Below are positions 1 through 7,136 of a DNA stretch of 64,000 nt, in pieces (the first letter of the stretch is position 1; every line of letters starts with the position of its first letter). Source of the stretch: Treponema sp. (GTDB taxonomy: Bacteria > Spirochaetota > Spirochaetia > Treponematales > Treponemataceae); contig JAGBIY010000002.1 of NCBI GenBank assembly GCA_017934745.1, forward strand, positions 1-64,000. The letters are read 5' to 3'. A program made the position numbers and the translations under genes. The notes beneath the pieces were generated by a model. The model made no database searches and had not been told where the DNA came from. It worked only from the letters and a program-made list of their open reading frames with translations.

Positions 1-29
1 CACAGCACACAGCACACAGCACACAGCAC
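1..29. repeat. 7-bp tandem repeat (GCACACA)n at window edge
   Basis: Period-7 units of gcacaca run from the window edge to about base 29. The array may continue upstream of the window. No gene overlaps it. Confidence 0.8.
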
Positions 30-42
30 TAGCGATAACTAC

Positions 43-63
43 GCCCGAAACAATTTTTCGGGC
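43..63. terminator. Hairpin, possible terminator of an upstream gene
   Basis: Arms gcccgaaa and tttcgggc form an 8-bp stem with a 5-nt loop. The following sequence is T-rich but has no clean T run, so terminator function is plausible rather than certain. The gene it would serve lies outside the window. Confidence 0.45.
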
Positions 64-214
64 TATTTGCATTTTCCATTCATATTTTACAGATTTTACA
101 GACGACAACACATTTTCTCACACTTCAATTTGGAACACAGCCCATGCTATAGGACATCCTACGCCCAGTAACATGGGCTTTTTATTTTTAAATCATTTCA
201 TTTGGAGGAAAAAA

Positions 215-658
215 ATGAAAAATAAGAGAGAGATTGCCGTGTCACGCACGGCAATGACAAATGGAGCATTCACGGCAATGACAAAAGGACTTGCAGCCCT
301 TCTTATGGCACTTGCCCTTGTATTTACCTTCGCCTCGTGTAAAACAGAGTCGGAGGAAGAGACCGTTTACCGCACCGTCACCTACAGCACGGAGCACGCC
401 ACCGCACCCGAAAAACTCACGGTAACTGACGGCACAGCCCTTACGGCAGAGCAGCTGCCAGCACTTACGGAAAGCGGCTACACATTCGGCGGCTGGTATG
501 ACGGCGAGACAAAAGCCGAAGCCGGCTACAAAGTGACCAAAGATGTCACCCTCACTGCAAAATGGACGGCAATCAGCGGCATCTATACAGAAAACGGTAC
601 ATACTATATCAATGTGGCTGCAGAAACAGCACCCGCAGACGGAAACGGTGCGTGGTAA
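215..658 (+). CDS. Lipoprotein with an InlB-type B-repeat
   Basis: A 147-residue exported lipoprotein. The start at 215 follows a ggagg site 7 bases upstream; the frame remains open further 5' but that part lacks a ribosome site. Residues 24-42 form a hydrophobic signal ending in a lipobox FASC (Cys42). Residues about 52-115 match the InlB B-repeat/Flg_new pattern (ESGYTFGGWYDG...AKWT), a small beta domain common in surface proteins of Firmicutes and treponemes. The N-terminal region before the signal is unusually long and contains a repeated AMT motif encoded by near-identical DNA (cggcaatgaca twice). Function is unknown; a cell-surface structural or adhesive role is likely. The next gene starts 16 bases downstream, so the two are probably co-transcribed. 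Confidence 0.8.
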   Translation: MKNKREIAVSRTAMTNGAFTAMTKGLAALLMALALVFTFASCKTESEEETVYRTVTYSTEHATAPEKLTVTDGTALTAEQLPALTESGYTFGGWYDGETKAEAGYKVTKDVTLTAKWTAISGIYTENGTYYINVAAETAPADGNGAW

Positions 659-674
659 AAAGGAGAATTGAACA

Positions 675-1658
675 ATGATTTATAAATTTAACAATTTTTT
701 TTCACTTATGAAATCAAAACTTATACTATTTTTCATCTGCTTGCTTGGCACAACAGGTGTTATAGCACAACCAAATTCTTCAACTGGGTATTTTTTGGTT
801 CTTAATAACGATCTAGAAAATACTGTCGAAGTATCTAACGGCTCTACATTATCCCTGACAGAAGGCGATTCTTTCGAGATATACAACAATGATGGTGATG
901 GTTGGGGCGGCTTCGGAGCCTCCCTTGACGTCCCTTTCATTGGCGAAGAACGGACTTTTGGTGTTGGTGGTATTGGCTTTGACATTACCCAAGACGGATA
1001 CTATGTGTTCACCCTGACCAACAAGGGCGAGGGAAATTGGTTTGTTTCGATACTGCGTTCGTTAGTGAAACACGGCAACATCGCCGCCATCCCTGACCAA
1101 ACCTTCACCGGCTCTGCAATCGAACCCGAAATAACTGTAACCGACGGTGAAAACACGCTCACACTTGGCACAGACTACACGGTTTCGTATTCCGACAACA
1201 TCAACGCTGGTACTGCAACAGCCAAAATCACTGGCAAGGGCAATTACAGCGGAACGGTGGAAAAGACCTTCACAATTTTACCTGGCACTACCGTGTCTGC
1301 CCAAGCCGATCCATACAACTCAGGCACATACTACGCAACATTCTACGACAGCACCGCAAGTTATGTCGCCGACTGCGAGGTCTATTATGTGACAGCCAAT
1401 GCAGACGGAAAGTTCACGCTCGTAAAGGCAGAGGGCAACATCGTAAAGGCTGGCGAAGGCGTAATACTAAAAGCAACGAGAGAAACGGTAACGCTTTCTC
1501 CGACAAATACCTCTGCAAGCTACGACAGCCTGCTTGCTGGAAGCGACAGCGATATAACGGTAACAAACGCACTTGTTCTGAGTCTCGGCGAAAATGGTGT
1601 GCAGTTCTACAAGTACAGCGGTTCTGTTGGAGCACATAAGGCGTATATTGAACAGTAA
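675..1658 (+). CDS. Secreted protein with MBG/Ig-like domain
   Basis: A 327-residue secreted protein. An aaaggag site lies 9 bases before ATG 675; Met12 is an alternative start. Residues 12-32 are a signal peptide ending near VIAQ. Residues about 137-200 (IPDQTFTGSAIEPEITV...NYSGT..KTFTI) match the MBG-like immunoglobulin-fold repeat found in bacterial adhesins. The C-terminal part (about 205-327) is beta-rich and unassigned. No catalytic motif is visible. It probably forms a surface-protein pair with the lipoprotein gene just upstream. The exact role is unknown. Confidence 0.75.
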   Translation: MIYKFNNFFSLMKSKLILFFICLLGTTGVIAQPNSSTGYFLVLNNDLENTVEVSNGSTLSLTEGDSFEIYNNDGDGWGGFGASLDVPFIGEERTFGVGGIGFDITQDGYYVFTLTNKGEGNWFVSILRSLVKHGNIAAIPDQTFTGSAIEPEITVTDGENTLTLGTDYTVSYSDNINAGTATAKITGKGNYSGTVEKTFTILPGTTVSAQADPYNSGTYYATFYDSTASYVADCEVYYVTANADGKFTLVKAEGNIVKAGEGVILKATRETVTLSPTNTSASYDSLLAGSDSDITVTNALVLSLGENGVQFYKYSGSVGAHKAYIEQ

Positions 1659-1715
1659 AACAAGCCGGATGGAGTTTATCGGCACAAGCAAATTTTAAGA
1701 TAAGGAGCTGACAGT

Positions 1716-2918
1716 ATGGGAACCAAATATAGTTTTGGAAGCACCTTTTCAAGATGGTGCGAAACACAGAGCGACTACAAAAAGCAGTACATAATCCTCG
1801 CCAATTATATGGCAGGAATCCGCAATACGGTGCTTGACACCTCATATATTCCCACTCAGTATCAGAACGAAGTCAAGAAGTGCTTTGACAGCATACAGGA
1901 AGTTGTTTCAATCTATGCAAGGACAATCGGTACAGACTTGCGTGATGTTCCGACCAATATGCTTAAAGATATGGAAGAAATAACAAAACTTCTTCCATCT
2001 GCCATAGTTGCGGCTGACCGTCTGTATAACAAAACAGGGAGCGAAGATGACAAAAACAGTGTTTCCGATGTCCTTGAAAAATCTCTGACTTTTGCCAGAA
2101 AAGGCATTGAAGATTGCAGTATTATGATTGAGAACATAAATTCTTTCTGCATTGGCAAGGGAAACAGCGATTCGTACCTTAAAGATATTGAGGAAAACGC
2201 AAACAGCCTTGTCGAAACTCTTGCAAGAAGCAACGAACTGTATGAAGGGGAAAAGGCAAAAATCCAAGAACAGATTGACAAGCTCAACGCCCAGATAAAA
2301 TCAATAACGTCTGCCGAAATTGGCGCAGGTGTCGGGGTCGGTGTGTTCCTTGCTCTCGGAGTGTTTTCGATTGGACTTATGGTAAGCGGCGGAGCTGGTG
2401 CACCTCTTGTCGGAATTGCCATTGGAGTTATGGGAGTAGCCTTAGCCGCAGGCGGTGTTGCTTTCGGGCTTGGAACTTCCGAAATCCATAAGATTGAAGC
2501 CGCAATAGAAGAATGTGGCAAAACAATGGATGCCTATACTGCAAAGATATATCAAGTTGATTTAATGTCGCAGACATATTCCGCAATGCTGGATTCGCTT
2601 GATGCCGTGAAAAACGCACTCCTTGTTATACAGGGTGCATGGGAGGAACTTCTAAAAGACTTGAACGAACTGAGTATAGAAGTTAAAAATGCTAAGACTG
2701 ATTCAGACAGACAAGTTTGGGATAATGTTTCTTCCGAATTAAAAAGCATTTCGGATATTTTTGAAAAGAACATCAAACCAAAGGTGCAGGAAATGGATAT
2801 TTCCACAATAAAAGTTTCAAACGGCAAATACGACTTTGCAATGACCAACGAAAAGTTGCAGAATGTATACGACCAGTCCGAAAAAACTGATTTTATAAGA
2901 TATCTGCGAACTGCATAA
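1716..2918 (+). CDS. Candidate alpha-helical pore-forming toxin (Hbl/ClyA-like)
   Basis: A 400-residue, almost entirely helical protein. Two long amphipathic helical regions (about 1-200 and 255-360) flank one hydrophobic Gly/Ala-rich hairpin at residues 201-252, with no other membrane segment and no signal peptide. This layout is the hallmark of the Hbl/Nhe/ClyA alpha pore-forming toxin superfamily, where the hairpin is the membrane-inserting tongue. A Trp-containing helix (VIQGAWEELLKDL, about 304-316) is also typical of Hbl-like chains. The ribosome site is aaggag, 7-12 bases upstream. A second helical protein follows 228 bases downstream and may be a partner subunit. The assignment rests on architecture; a phage-tail or structural coiled-coil protein is the main alternative. 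Confidence 0.6.
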   Translation: MGTKYSFGSTFSRWCETQSDYKKQYIILANYMAGIRNTVLDTSYIPTQYQNEVKKCFDSIQEVVSIYARTIGTDLRDVPTNMLKDMEEITKLLPSAIVAADRLYNKTGSEDDKNSVSDVLEKSLTFARKGIEDCSIMIENINSFCIGKGNSDSYLKDIEENANSLVETLARSNELYEGEKAKIQEQIDKLNAQIKSITSAEIGAGVGVGVFLALGVFSIGLMVSGGAGAPLVGIAIGVMGVALAAGGVAFGLGTSEIHKIEAAIEECGKTMDAYTAKIYQVDLMSQTYSAMLDSLDAVKNALLVIQGAWEELLKDLNELSIEVKNAKTDSDRQVWDNVSSELKSISDIFEKNIKPKVQEMDISTIKVSNGKYDFAMTNEKLQNVYDQSEKTDFIRYLRTA

Positions 2919-2928
2919 AAAATCACTA

Positions 2929-2960
2929 CATTCTGCAAAAAAGCGGACGGTTGCAGAATG
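2929..2960. other. Inverted repeat between the toxin-like gene and its neighbour
   Basis: Arms cattctgca (2929-2937) and tgcagaatg (2952-2960) form a perfect 9-bp stem. No T run follows, so this may be a processing or attenuation hairpin rather than a strong terminator. Confidence 0.5.
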
Positions 2961-3146
2961 TACTTTGTACGCACAGCGGAAAATGCGGAATCTGGCTTTT
3001 GTAAAAAGTACGCCTGCACAAATCTGACGGAGCGAATGAATGTATTGGGTACGCTTTCCGTTTTCTGCTGGGGCGGCGGATGTACTGAGTACGGAGGCTG
3101 TTTTTGCGGACGGCGTGAAATGTACTTTATACATAAGGGGGAAAAT

Positions 3147-3863
3147 ATGAAAAAACTTAAATCCACTGCCAGGGTAACGGAGCTGGACACCGTTTCTGAT
3201 GTGATTGTGAGGCTTTACAAGGGCGACTCTGCCGTTTCGGGCGACGAATACCTAAAGGGCGTGCTGGACGAGATTGAGAGCCTTTCGGAAAAAATCACCG
3301 TGGCGATAAAGAGCGACAAGACTGCATCGAACCTTGACACGGCGGACACGAAGCGTGACGAGCTTATCCGCACACTGGGAACTCTTCTGAACGGCTATGC
3401 GGTGATTCCTGTCGCCGAGAAAAAGGCCGCTGCGGAGAAACTGCTCGCTGTGTTCGGCAAGTACAAGGGAATCACGGGCGAAAGCTACGCCAACGAGTCC
3501 TCTCTGATTGAAAGTATGCTCGGCGACTTTGCCTCTGACTCGCTTGCGCCTTCAATCAAGGCTCTGGAAGGTGTCTCTTCATTACTCACCGATTTGAGAG
3601 CCGCACAGGACGAGTTCAACAAGGCAAACGACGACTTCACAGCCGCCAACGCAAGCAAGGGCGAGAGCGCGACATCGCTCAAAAAGCCGCTGCTTTCTGC
3701 CATAAACGACAGGCTGGTTCCGTACCTTACGGCGATGAACCTTGCGAACAAGGCGACCTACGGCGATTTTTCCGCCAAAGTGGAGGCAGAGATTGAGAAG
3801 GTGAACGCAAGCGTGATGAAGAGATGGAAAAGTGCCGCTGTGACGGAAACGGCGGAGAAATAA
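3147..3863 (+). CDS. Helical protein resembling DUF6261; possible toxin partner
   Basis: A 238-residue soluble protein predicted to be all-helical, with no signal peptide or membrane segment. ATG 3147 is preceded by aggggg at 3136-3141; the frame is open upstream but without a ribosome site. Features such as paired helices with LNGYAVIPVAEKKAAAEKL and the C-terminal RLVPYLTAMNLANK..YGDFSAKVEAEIEK resemble DUF6261 proteins of gut Bacteroidota, though this match is from memory. It may act together with the preceding pore-forming-like protein, since members of that toxin class often work as multi-chain complexes of similar helical folds. A stem-loop just after the stop probably ends the transcript. 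Confidence 0.6.
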   Translation: MKKLKSTARVTELDTVSDVIVRLYKGDSAVSGDEYLKGVLDEIESLSEKITVAIKSDKTASNLDTADTKRDELIRTLGTLLNGYAVIPVAEKKAAAEKLLAVFGKYKGITGESYANESSLIESMLGDFASDSLAPSIKALEGVSSLLTDLRAAQDEFNKANDDFTAANASKGESATSLKKPLLSAINDRLVPYLTAMNLANKATYGDFSAKVEAEIEKVNASVMKRWKSAAVTETAEK

Positions 3864-3868
3864 GAAGT

Positions 3869-3955
3869 ATTACATCAGCAAGTCAGGCTTGCTGATGTAA
3901 TGAATTGAACTTTAGAGATAGGATGAAGAAGAAACAGTATGCGGCTTTACGCCGC
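3869..3955 (+). repeat. Hairpin-plus-motif module, copy 1
   Basis: A 14-bp stem (3869-3901, loop tcagg) is followed directly by gaattgaacttta and, 40 bases on, by a second small hairpin gcggc-tttac-gccgc. Three more modules of the same build occur at 4939, 6750 and 6835 with different stem sequences. It probably terminates the transcript of the preceding helical-protein gene; the downstream motif is unexplained. Confidence 0.65.
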
Positions 3956-4064
3956 TATTTTTATAATTGTCGCTGTATGTATGGGATGGGCTTTGTAGTT
4001 ACAAAAATTCTTTGTTTGTGGTATTAGTATAGGTGGAAGTTTATTGTGCATGGGGAAATCTACA

Positions 4065-4128
4065 CATAACAAGAAGTTCAAAGCCGACAAACCGGTCAAG
4101 CCGGTTTGCGGTTTAACTCATTGTTATG
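4065..4128 (+). mobile_element. attC-like cassette recombination site 1
   Basis: The site begins cataacaa and ends ttgttatg, perfect inverted ends. Inside, aaagccg and cggttt pair with one extra G (an extrahelical base as in integron attC sites), and a central hairpin caaaccgg-tcaag-ccggtttg closes the structure. Two more sites of the same build lie at 5131 and 6210. The 3' end is followed by a conserved acactggcctgct segment before the next start codon. Confidence 0.75.
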
Positions 4129-4166
4129 GCGACAGGCACACTGGCCTGCTTTGCAAGGAAAGAAAA

Positions 4167-4922
4167 ATGAAAAAAATAAATTTTGAACTTATTAAGAAAA
4201 TTGATTATTTATTAGTATTTATTGTAGCTGTAATAGCTATTATTGGTTTACTTATTACTTTTATTAGTGAAATTCTTCCAGTTCATCATAGTACTCCTGC
4301 ACATATTGAAATTGTAAATTCTGATGATGAAGAAGCAACAAAAAAAACAACAGAAACAATTGATTTTGTAAAGAAAATAAAAGATGTTTATGTTTTTTCA
4401 ATAAGTACTTCAGCTATTAAATCAAATGAATTATCTACATCAAAATCAGAAGCTAAACAACTTTCAAACTCGATAGTAAAAGGTAATTCTTCTTCTGAAA
4501 TAGTAAATTTCATTTTTGTTAAGGATGAACAGGAAACTGTACTCTTTTCATCAAAAGCATTTATTTATAAGTATCAATTGGCAAATGATAATGATTCAGA
4601 TACTAATAAAGTGTCGTCATCAATAAAAAATTCACATATTTTTAATATTTATGCTGTAATAGAAGAAGATACAAACAATGATAAACAACTCGATAGTAAC
4701 GATAAAATTGCATTATATGTTTCAGATTTTGATGGAAAAAATTTAAAAGAAATATCATCATCAATTTATTATCTTGATTTAGTCGATAGAGATGTAATCT
4801 TATTTACAGAGTATAACGATGGAAAAGTATATTACTATGAATATGACGGAAATTCAAAAAATAAAAAATTAATAAAATGTGTAGAAAAAGAATTAGATAA
4901 TAAATATATAAATTTATGGTAA
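4167..4922 (+). CDS. Cassette gene: membrane-anchored protein of unknown function
   Basis: A 251-residue protein in the first cassette, between attC-like sites 1 and 2. ATG 4167 follows aagga; the open frame extends upstream through the recombination site but that part is not credible coding sequence. Residues about 13-34 form one transmembrane helix (IDYLLVFIVAVIAIIGLL); the rest is a hydrophilic, probably extracytoplasmic domain rich in Ser, Asn, Lys and Asp with no recognised motif. The gene is clearly AT-richer than the housekeeping genes later in the window, consistent with recent acquisition. A stem-loop 20 bases after the stop is a good terminator. Unknown function. Confidence 0.65.
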   Translation: MKKINFELIKKIDYLLVFIVAVIAIIGLLITFISEILPVHHSTPAHIEIVNSDDEEATKKTTETIDFVKKIKDVYVFSISTSAIKSNELSTSKSEAKQLSNSIVKGNSSSEIVNFIFVKDEQETVLFSSKAFIYKYQLANDNDSDTNKVSSSIKNSHIFNIYAVIEEDTNNDKQLDSNDKIALYVSDFDGKNLKEISSSIYYLDLVDRDVILFTEYNDGKVYYYEYDGNSKNKKLIKCVEKELDNKYINLW

Positions 4923-4938
4923 TATCATGGAATATTTT

Positions 4939-5054
4939 AGAAAATCTGTTCAAGCCAGATTTTCTTAAATTAATTGAACTTTAGGGCTTGGACGAAGAAG
5001 CGGTAGTACACGGCTTTACGCCGCTTAGAAAAAAAATTGAAGCATATGCTTCAA
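4939..5054 (+). repeat. Hairpin-plus-motif module, copy 2, with adjacent palindrome
   Basis: A 10-bp stem agaaaatctg/cagattttct (4939-4965) is followed by aattgaactttaggg (4972-4986), then cggc-tttac-gccg (5011-5023) and a perfect 18-bp palindrome ttgaagcatatgcttcaa (5037-5054). The order matches copy 1. The remainder of this non-coding stretch to 5130 is AT-rich with no gene that I can see. Confidence 0.65.
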
Positions 5055-5130
5055 AAAAATAGTACAGAAAACTTCATAAAGAAAAAAAAGTATTTATTAA
5101 ATCCAATTCTGTATAAGAAATATAATTTGT

Positions 5131-5193
5131 CATAACAAAGCTTCAAAGCGGATGTCGCAGTCAAGCCGCGCCACCGTTTAAGCAGTTGTTATG
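5131..5193 (+). mobile_element. attC-like cassette recombination site 2
   Basis: Ends cataacaa and ttgttatg are inverted repeats. Inner boxes aaagcgg and ccgttt pair with one extra G, as in site 1, and the central loop again contains gtcaag. The downstream sequence cagcccactgggctg is a hairpin related to the acactggcctg segments after sites 1 and 3. Confidence 0.75.
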
Positions 5194-5225
5194 CTCACAG
5201 CCCACTGGGCTGGCTGGAGGAAACG

Positions 5226-5576
5226 ATGGTAATCATAAAAATAATTAGTATATGCAGTTTTTTTACTCTGTTGTGTTTGTTAATAAAAAATCTGAAAGAA
5301 TATAATATAAAATATAAGAAAATGGTTGATTTTCTTCGTCTCGAAAATGATACAGAAACGCTAAGTGCAATAGGATATAAAGAATTTTATGGAGAAGAAT
5401 ATGGATTACGAAAATCTTTTTCATTATCAAATGCATTCGACAAATTAGAACTTAAGTATAAACAAACAAAGAAAAATGAATATAAAGATTATAAATCTTA
5501 TTTAAAACAAAATGCTCACAAGCCTATATTGTTAGTATTGGGATTATTTATCAGTTTGATTTTTCTTACTGTTTAA
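5226..5576 (+). CDS. Cassette gene: small two-helix membrane protein
   Basis: A 116-residue protein with ATG 5226 preceded by ggagg at 5216-5220. Hydrophobic segments at residues 1-20 and 97-116 bracket a charged, Lys/Glu/Tyr-rich middle predicted helical, so both ends sit in the membrane with the centre on one side. No family recognised. It lies in the second cassette just ahead of higBA. It is AT-rich like the other cassette genes. The gene is probably real given the strong ribosome site and clean two-helix layout, but the product is unknown. Confidence 0.55.
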   Translation: MVIIKIISICSFFTLLCLLIKNLKEYNIKYKKMVDFLRLENDTETLSAIGYKEFYGEEYGLRKSFSLSNAFDKLELKYKQTKKNEYKDYKSYLKQNAHKPILLVLGLFISLIFLTV

Positions 5577-5586
5577 GTATATCTTC

Positions 5587-5615
5587 TTGACAGATATATC
5601 TGTGTAACATATACT
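5587..5615 (+). promoter_or_regulatory. higBA promoter with embedded palindromic operator
   Basis: TTGACA (5587-5592) and TATACT (5610-5615) are 17 bases apart, a near-consensus sigma-70 promoter. A perfect 12-bp palindrome cagatatatctg (5591-5602) overlaps the -35 box and spacer and is the likely HigA binding site. The predicted transcript start falls on or next to the higB ATG at 5622, so the message may be leaderless. Confidence 0.7.
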
Positions 5616-5621
5616 ATATAT

Positions 5622-5903
5622 ATGATAAAATCATTTGGAGATTCTGAAACTGAAAAAGTTTGGAATGGACAAAAGTCGAAAAAACTTCCGCCGGATATCC
5701 ACAAACGAGCATTTGCAAAACTGCTTATTATTCATTCAGCGGAATCAGAAGATGATTTAAAAATTCCACCAGGAAATAAATTTGAACATCTTTTGGGAAA
5801 TTTAAAAGATTATTGCTCAATAAGAATCAATAATCAGTGGCGAATACAGTTTAAGTTTCAAAATAATGAAGCTTATGAAGTTCAGATAGTGGACTACCAC
5901 TAA
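5622..5903 (+). CDS. higB: HigB-type toxin (RelE superfamily mRNA interferase)
   Basis: A 93-residue protein, standard HigB length. Family features are visible: IKSFGDSETEKVWNGQ at the N-terminus, LLIIHSAESEDDLKIPPGN in the middle, and the C-terminal core INNQWRIQFKF...VQIVDYH. HigB enzymes cleave mRNA on the ribosome during growth arrest. The antitoxin gene follows 11 bases downstream in the reversed toxin-first order typical of higBA. There is no ribosome site before the ATG; the promoter places the transcript start at the ATG. Toxin-antitoxin pairs are common stabilising passengers of cassette arrays, which fits its location between two attC-like sites. Confidence 0.9.
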   Translation: MIKSFGDSETEKVWNGQKSKKLPPDIHKRAFAKLLIIHSAESEDDLKIPPGNKFEHLLGNLKDYCSIRINNQWRIQFKFQNNEAYEVQIVDYH

Positions 5904-5914
5904 GGAGACTGCTT

Positions 5915-6214
5915 ATGAATGAAAAATTTGAACTGCCAAAAATCGGCGATATTCTTATGGAAGAATTTTTAGAACCTCTTGAAATAACACCTTATCGTCT
6001 TGCAAAAGATTTAGGGGTATCAACAAGTTCTATCTTGGACTTAGTACATAATAAAAGAAAAATTTCTGTAGAAATGTCTCTCAGACTTTCTAGATATTTT
6101 GGAACAACTTCTAAATTCTGGCTTAATATGCAGAATGAGCTTGATTTAAGAGAAGTCCAAGAAAAGCTTGGAAATGATTTAGATAAAATTCCAAGTTGTA
6201 AACAAATAGCATAA
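5915..6214 (+). CDS. higA: HigA-type antitoxin, XRE-family HTH
   Basis: A 99-residue helix-turn-helix protein with aggag 10 bases upstream of ATG 5915. Residues 11-66 give the HigA signature: GDILMEEFLEPLEITPYRLAKDLGVS, SILDLVHNKRKISVEMSLRLSRYFGTTSKFWLNMQN. It should bind and neutralise HigB and repress the shared promoter through the palindrome upstream of higB. The last codons overlap the left end of attC-like site 3 (6210), so the cassette boundary sits immediately after the gene, as in compact integron cassettes. Confidence 0.92.
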   Translation: MNEKFELPKIGDILMEEFLEPLEITPYRLAKDLGVSTSSILDLVHNKRKISVEMSLRLSRYFGTTSKFWLNMQNELDLREVQEKLGNDLDKIPSCKQIA

Positions 6215-6270
6215 CAAAGGTTCGTAGCCGACAGCGGGTCAAGCCCGCTGCGGTACAACCAGTTGTTATG
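6210..6270 (+). mobile_element. attC-like cassette recombination site 3
   Basis: Ends cataacaa and ttgttatg, inner arms ggtt/aacc and gtaGccg/cggtac with one extra G, and a central hairpin cagcggg-tcaag-cccgctg. It is the clearest of the three sites. It is followed by cccacactggcctgct, shared with site 1. Confidence 0.78.
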
Positions 6271-6311
6271 TGGACGCCCACACTGGCCTGCTAAGTCAGG
6301 GAGTGAAGAAA

Positions 6312-6743
6312 ATGTTAAGAGATAAACTTGTTGAAATTGCATTGGAATGGCAAGGGAGATTTTGAGTTTCACCACAGATTACTAGTACAGTTTCAGAATA
6401 TGATGCGGCTATTTTGGTCGGTATGTCAGAAGAAGAATATTCTGATTATATGAAAGATAAAACTGCTGTAAGTAAAGGTTCGGATTTTGCTTTTAATAAC
6501 ATTAGATATCAAGTAAAAGCTAATAGACCAAGTGGAAAACCTGGAAGTTTTGTTACAATGGTTCCAAAAGCTACAAATTATGAATGGGATAAATTAATTT
6601 GGATTCTTTATGATAAAAATTATGTAATGCAGGAAGCTTGGGAGTGGGATGTTGAAGATTACAAATCTAAATTTGATAAAATAAAAAGACTTTCTCCATT
6701 AGATTATCGAAAAGGAAAATGTTTGTTCATAAAGAACAAATAA
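6312..6743 (+). pseudogene. Cassette gene interrupted by one in-frame TGA at codon 18
   Basis: One reading frame runs from ATG 6312 (agggag upstream) to 6743 and would give 143 residues, but codon 18 (6363-6365) is TGA. Coding character is clear on both sides: MLRDKLVEIALEWQGRF, stop, then VSPQITSTVSEYDAAILVGMSEEEYSD. Related cassette-borne proteins, as I recall them, read RFGVxPQIT here, so a single GGA-to-TGA change explains the stop. Downstream conserved text (YQVKANRPSGKPGSF, YEWDKLIWILYDKNY, IKRLSP..YRKGK) is intact; similar proteins look like PD-(D/E)XK-type small enzymes, but I do not assign function. Translation could restart at Met 6414, yielding a 109-residue fragment. Confidence 0.75.
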
Positions 6744-6749
6744 AAGATT

Positions 6750-6800
6750 ATAATTTCATCGAGTTAAGCTCGATGAAATTATGAAATAGAACTCTTGGTG
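6750..6800 (+). repeat. Hairpin-plus-motif module, copy 3 (diverged)
   Basis: A 14-bp stem (6750-6782, loop ttaag) follows the interrupted cassette gene and is followed by gaaatagaactcttgg, a diverged form of the aattgaactttaggg motif, then gtagaagcggttgta. Confidence 0.55.
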
Positions 6801-6834
6801 TACGCGTAGAAGCGGTTGTACAAAAAAAAGAATA

Positions 6835-6900
6835 TTTCATACAGCAAGTCAAGCTTGCAGTATGAAATAAAATTGAACTTTAGGGCGTAGCAACGTAGCG
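6835..6900 (+). repeat. Hairpin-plus-motif module, copy 4
   Basis: A 14-bp stem with one mismatch (6835-6868, loop tcaag) is followed by aattgaactttagggc and then agcggtagaacgcggc, matching copy 2. No gene precedes it directly, so it is not simply a terminator of the copy-3 gene. Confidence 0.6.
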
Positions 6901-6910
6901 GTAGAACGCG

Positions 6911-6939
6911 GCCTGCCAAAATGCGGAGACGCAAAAAAA
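6911..6939. repeat. 29-bp direct repeat, left copy (flanks the fic region)
   Basis: The sequence gcctgccaaaatgcggagac plus gcaaaaaaa recurs at 8309-8337 with one mismatch. The two copies are 1.4 kb apart in the same orientation and bracket the gene fragment and the fic gene, suggesting a unit inserted or lost as a block. Confidence 0.7.
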
Positions 6940-6977
6940 GCTAGGGCGGACTTGGCATTCAGTGGTGCCTCAAGTCG

Positions 6978-7136
6978 GAAAAAGCGTATGCGCATTTGAA
7001 GAATCTTGATGAAATCATTCCTGTGGACTATCACGAGTTCAACGCTAAATACAACGAGCGAGATTCAAAAGCAAGAATCAACATGATGGCTCTGATTGAT
7101 TCAGACAAGAACAATGTCGAAAAAGCCTTTGAGCAT
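6978..7136 (+). pseudogene. Possible C-terminal gene fragment
   Basis: The frame EKAYAHLKNLDEIIPVDY...DSDKNNVEKAFEHLLSQIF has ordinary protein composition and reads like a C-terminal piece, but no start codon with a ribosome site precedes it (only TTG 6996) and it runs into the antisense of the fic 3' end. It looks like the remnant of a gene cut by the junction with fic. I do not recognise the family. Confidence 0.35.

Noticed and set aside
4044..4166. Upstream extension of the cassette membrane protein
   Set aside because: It translates the attC-like site itself and has no ribosome site; ATG 4167 has one.
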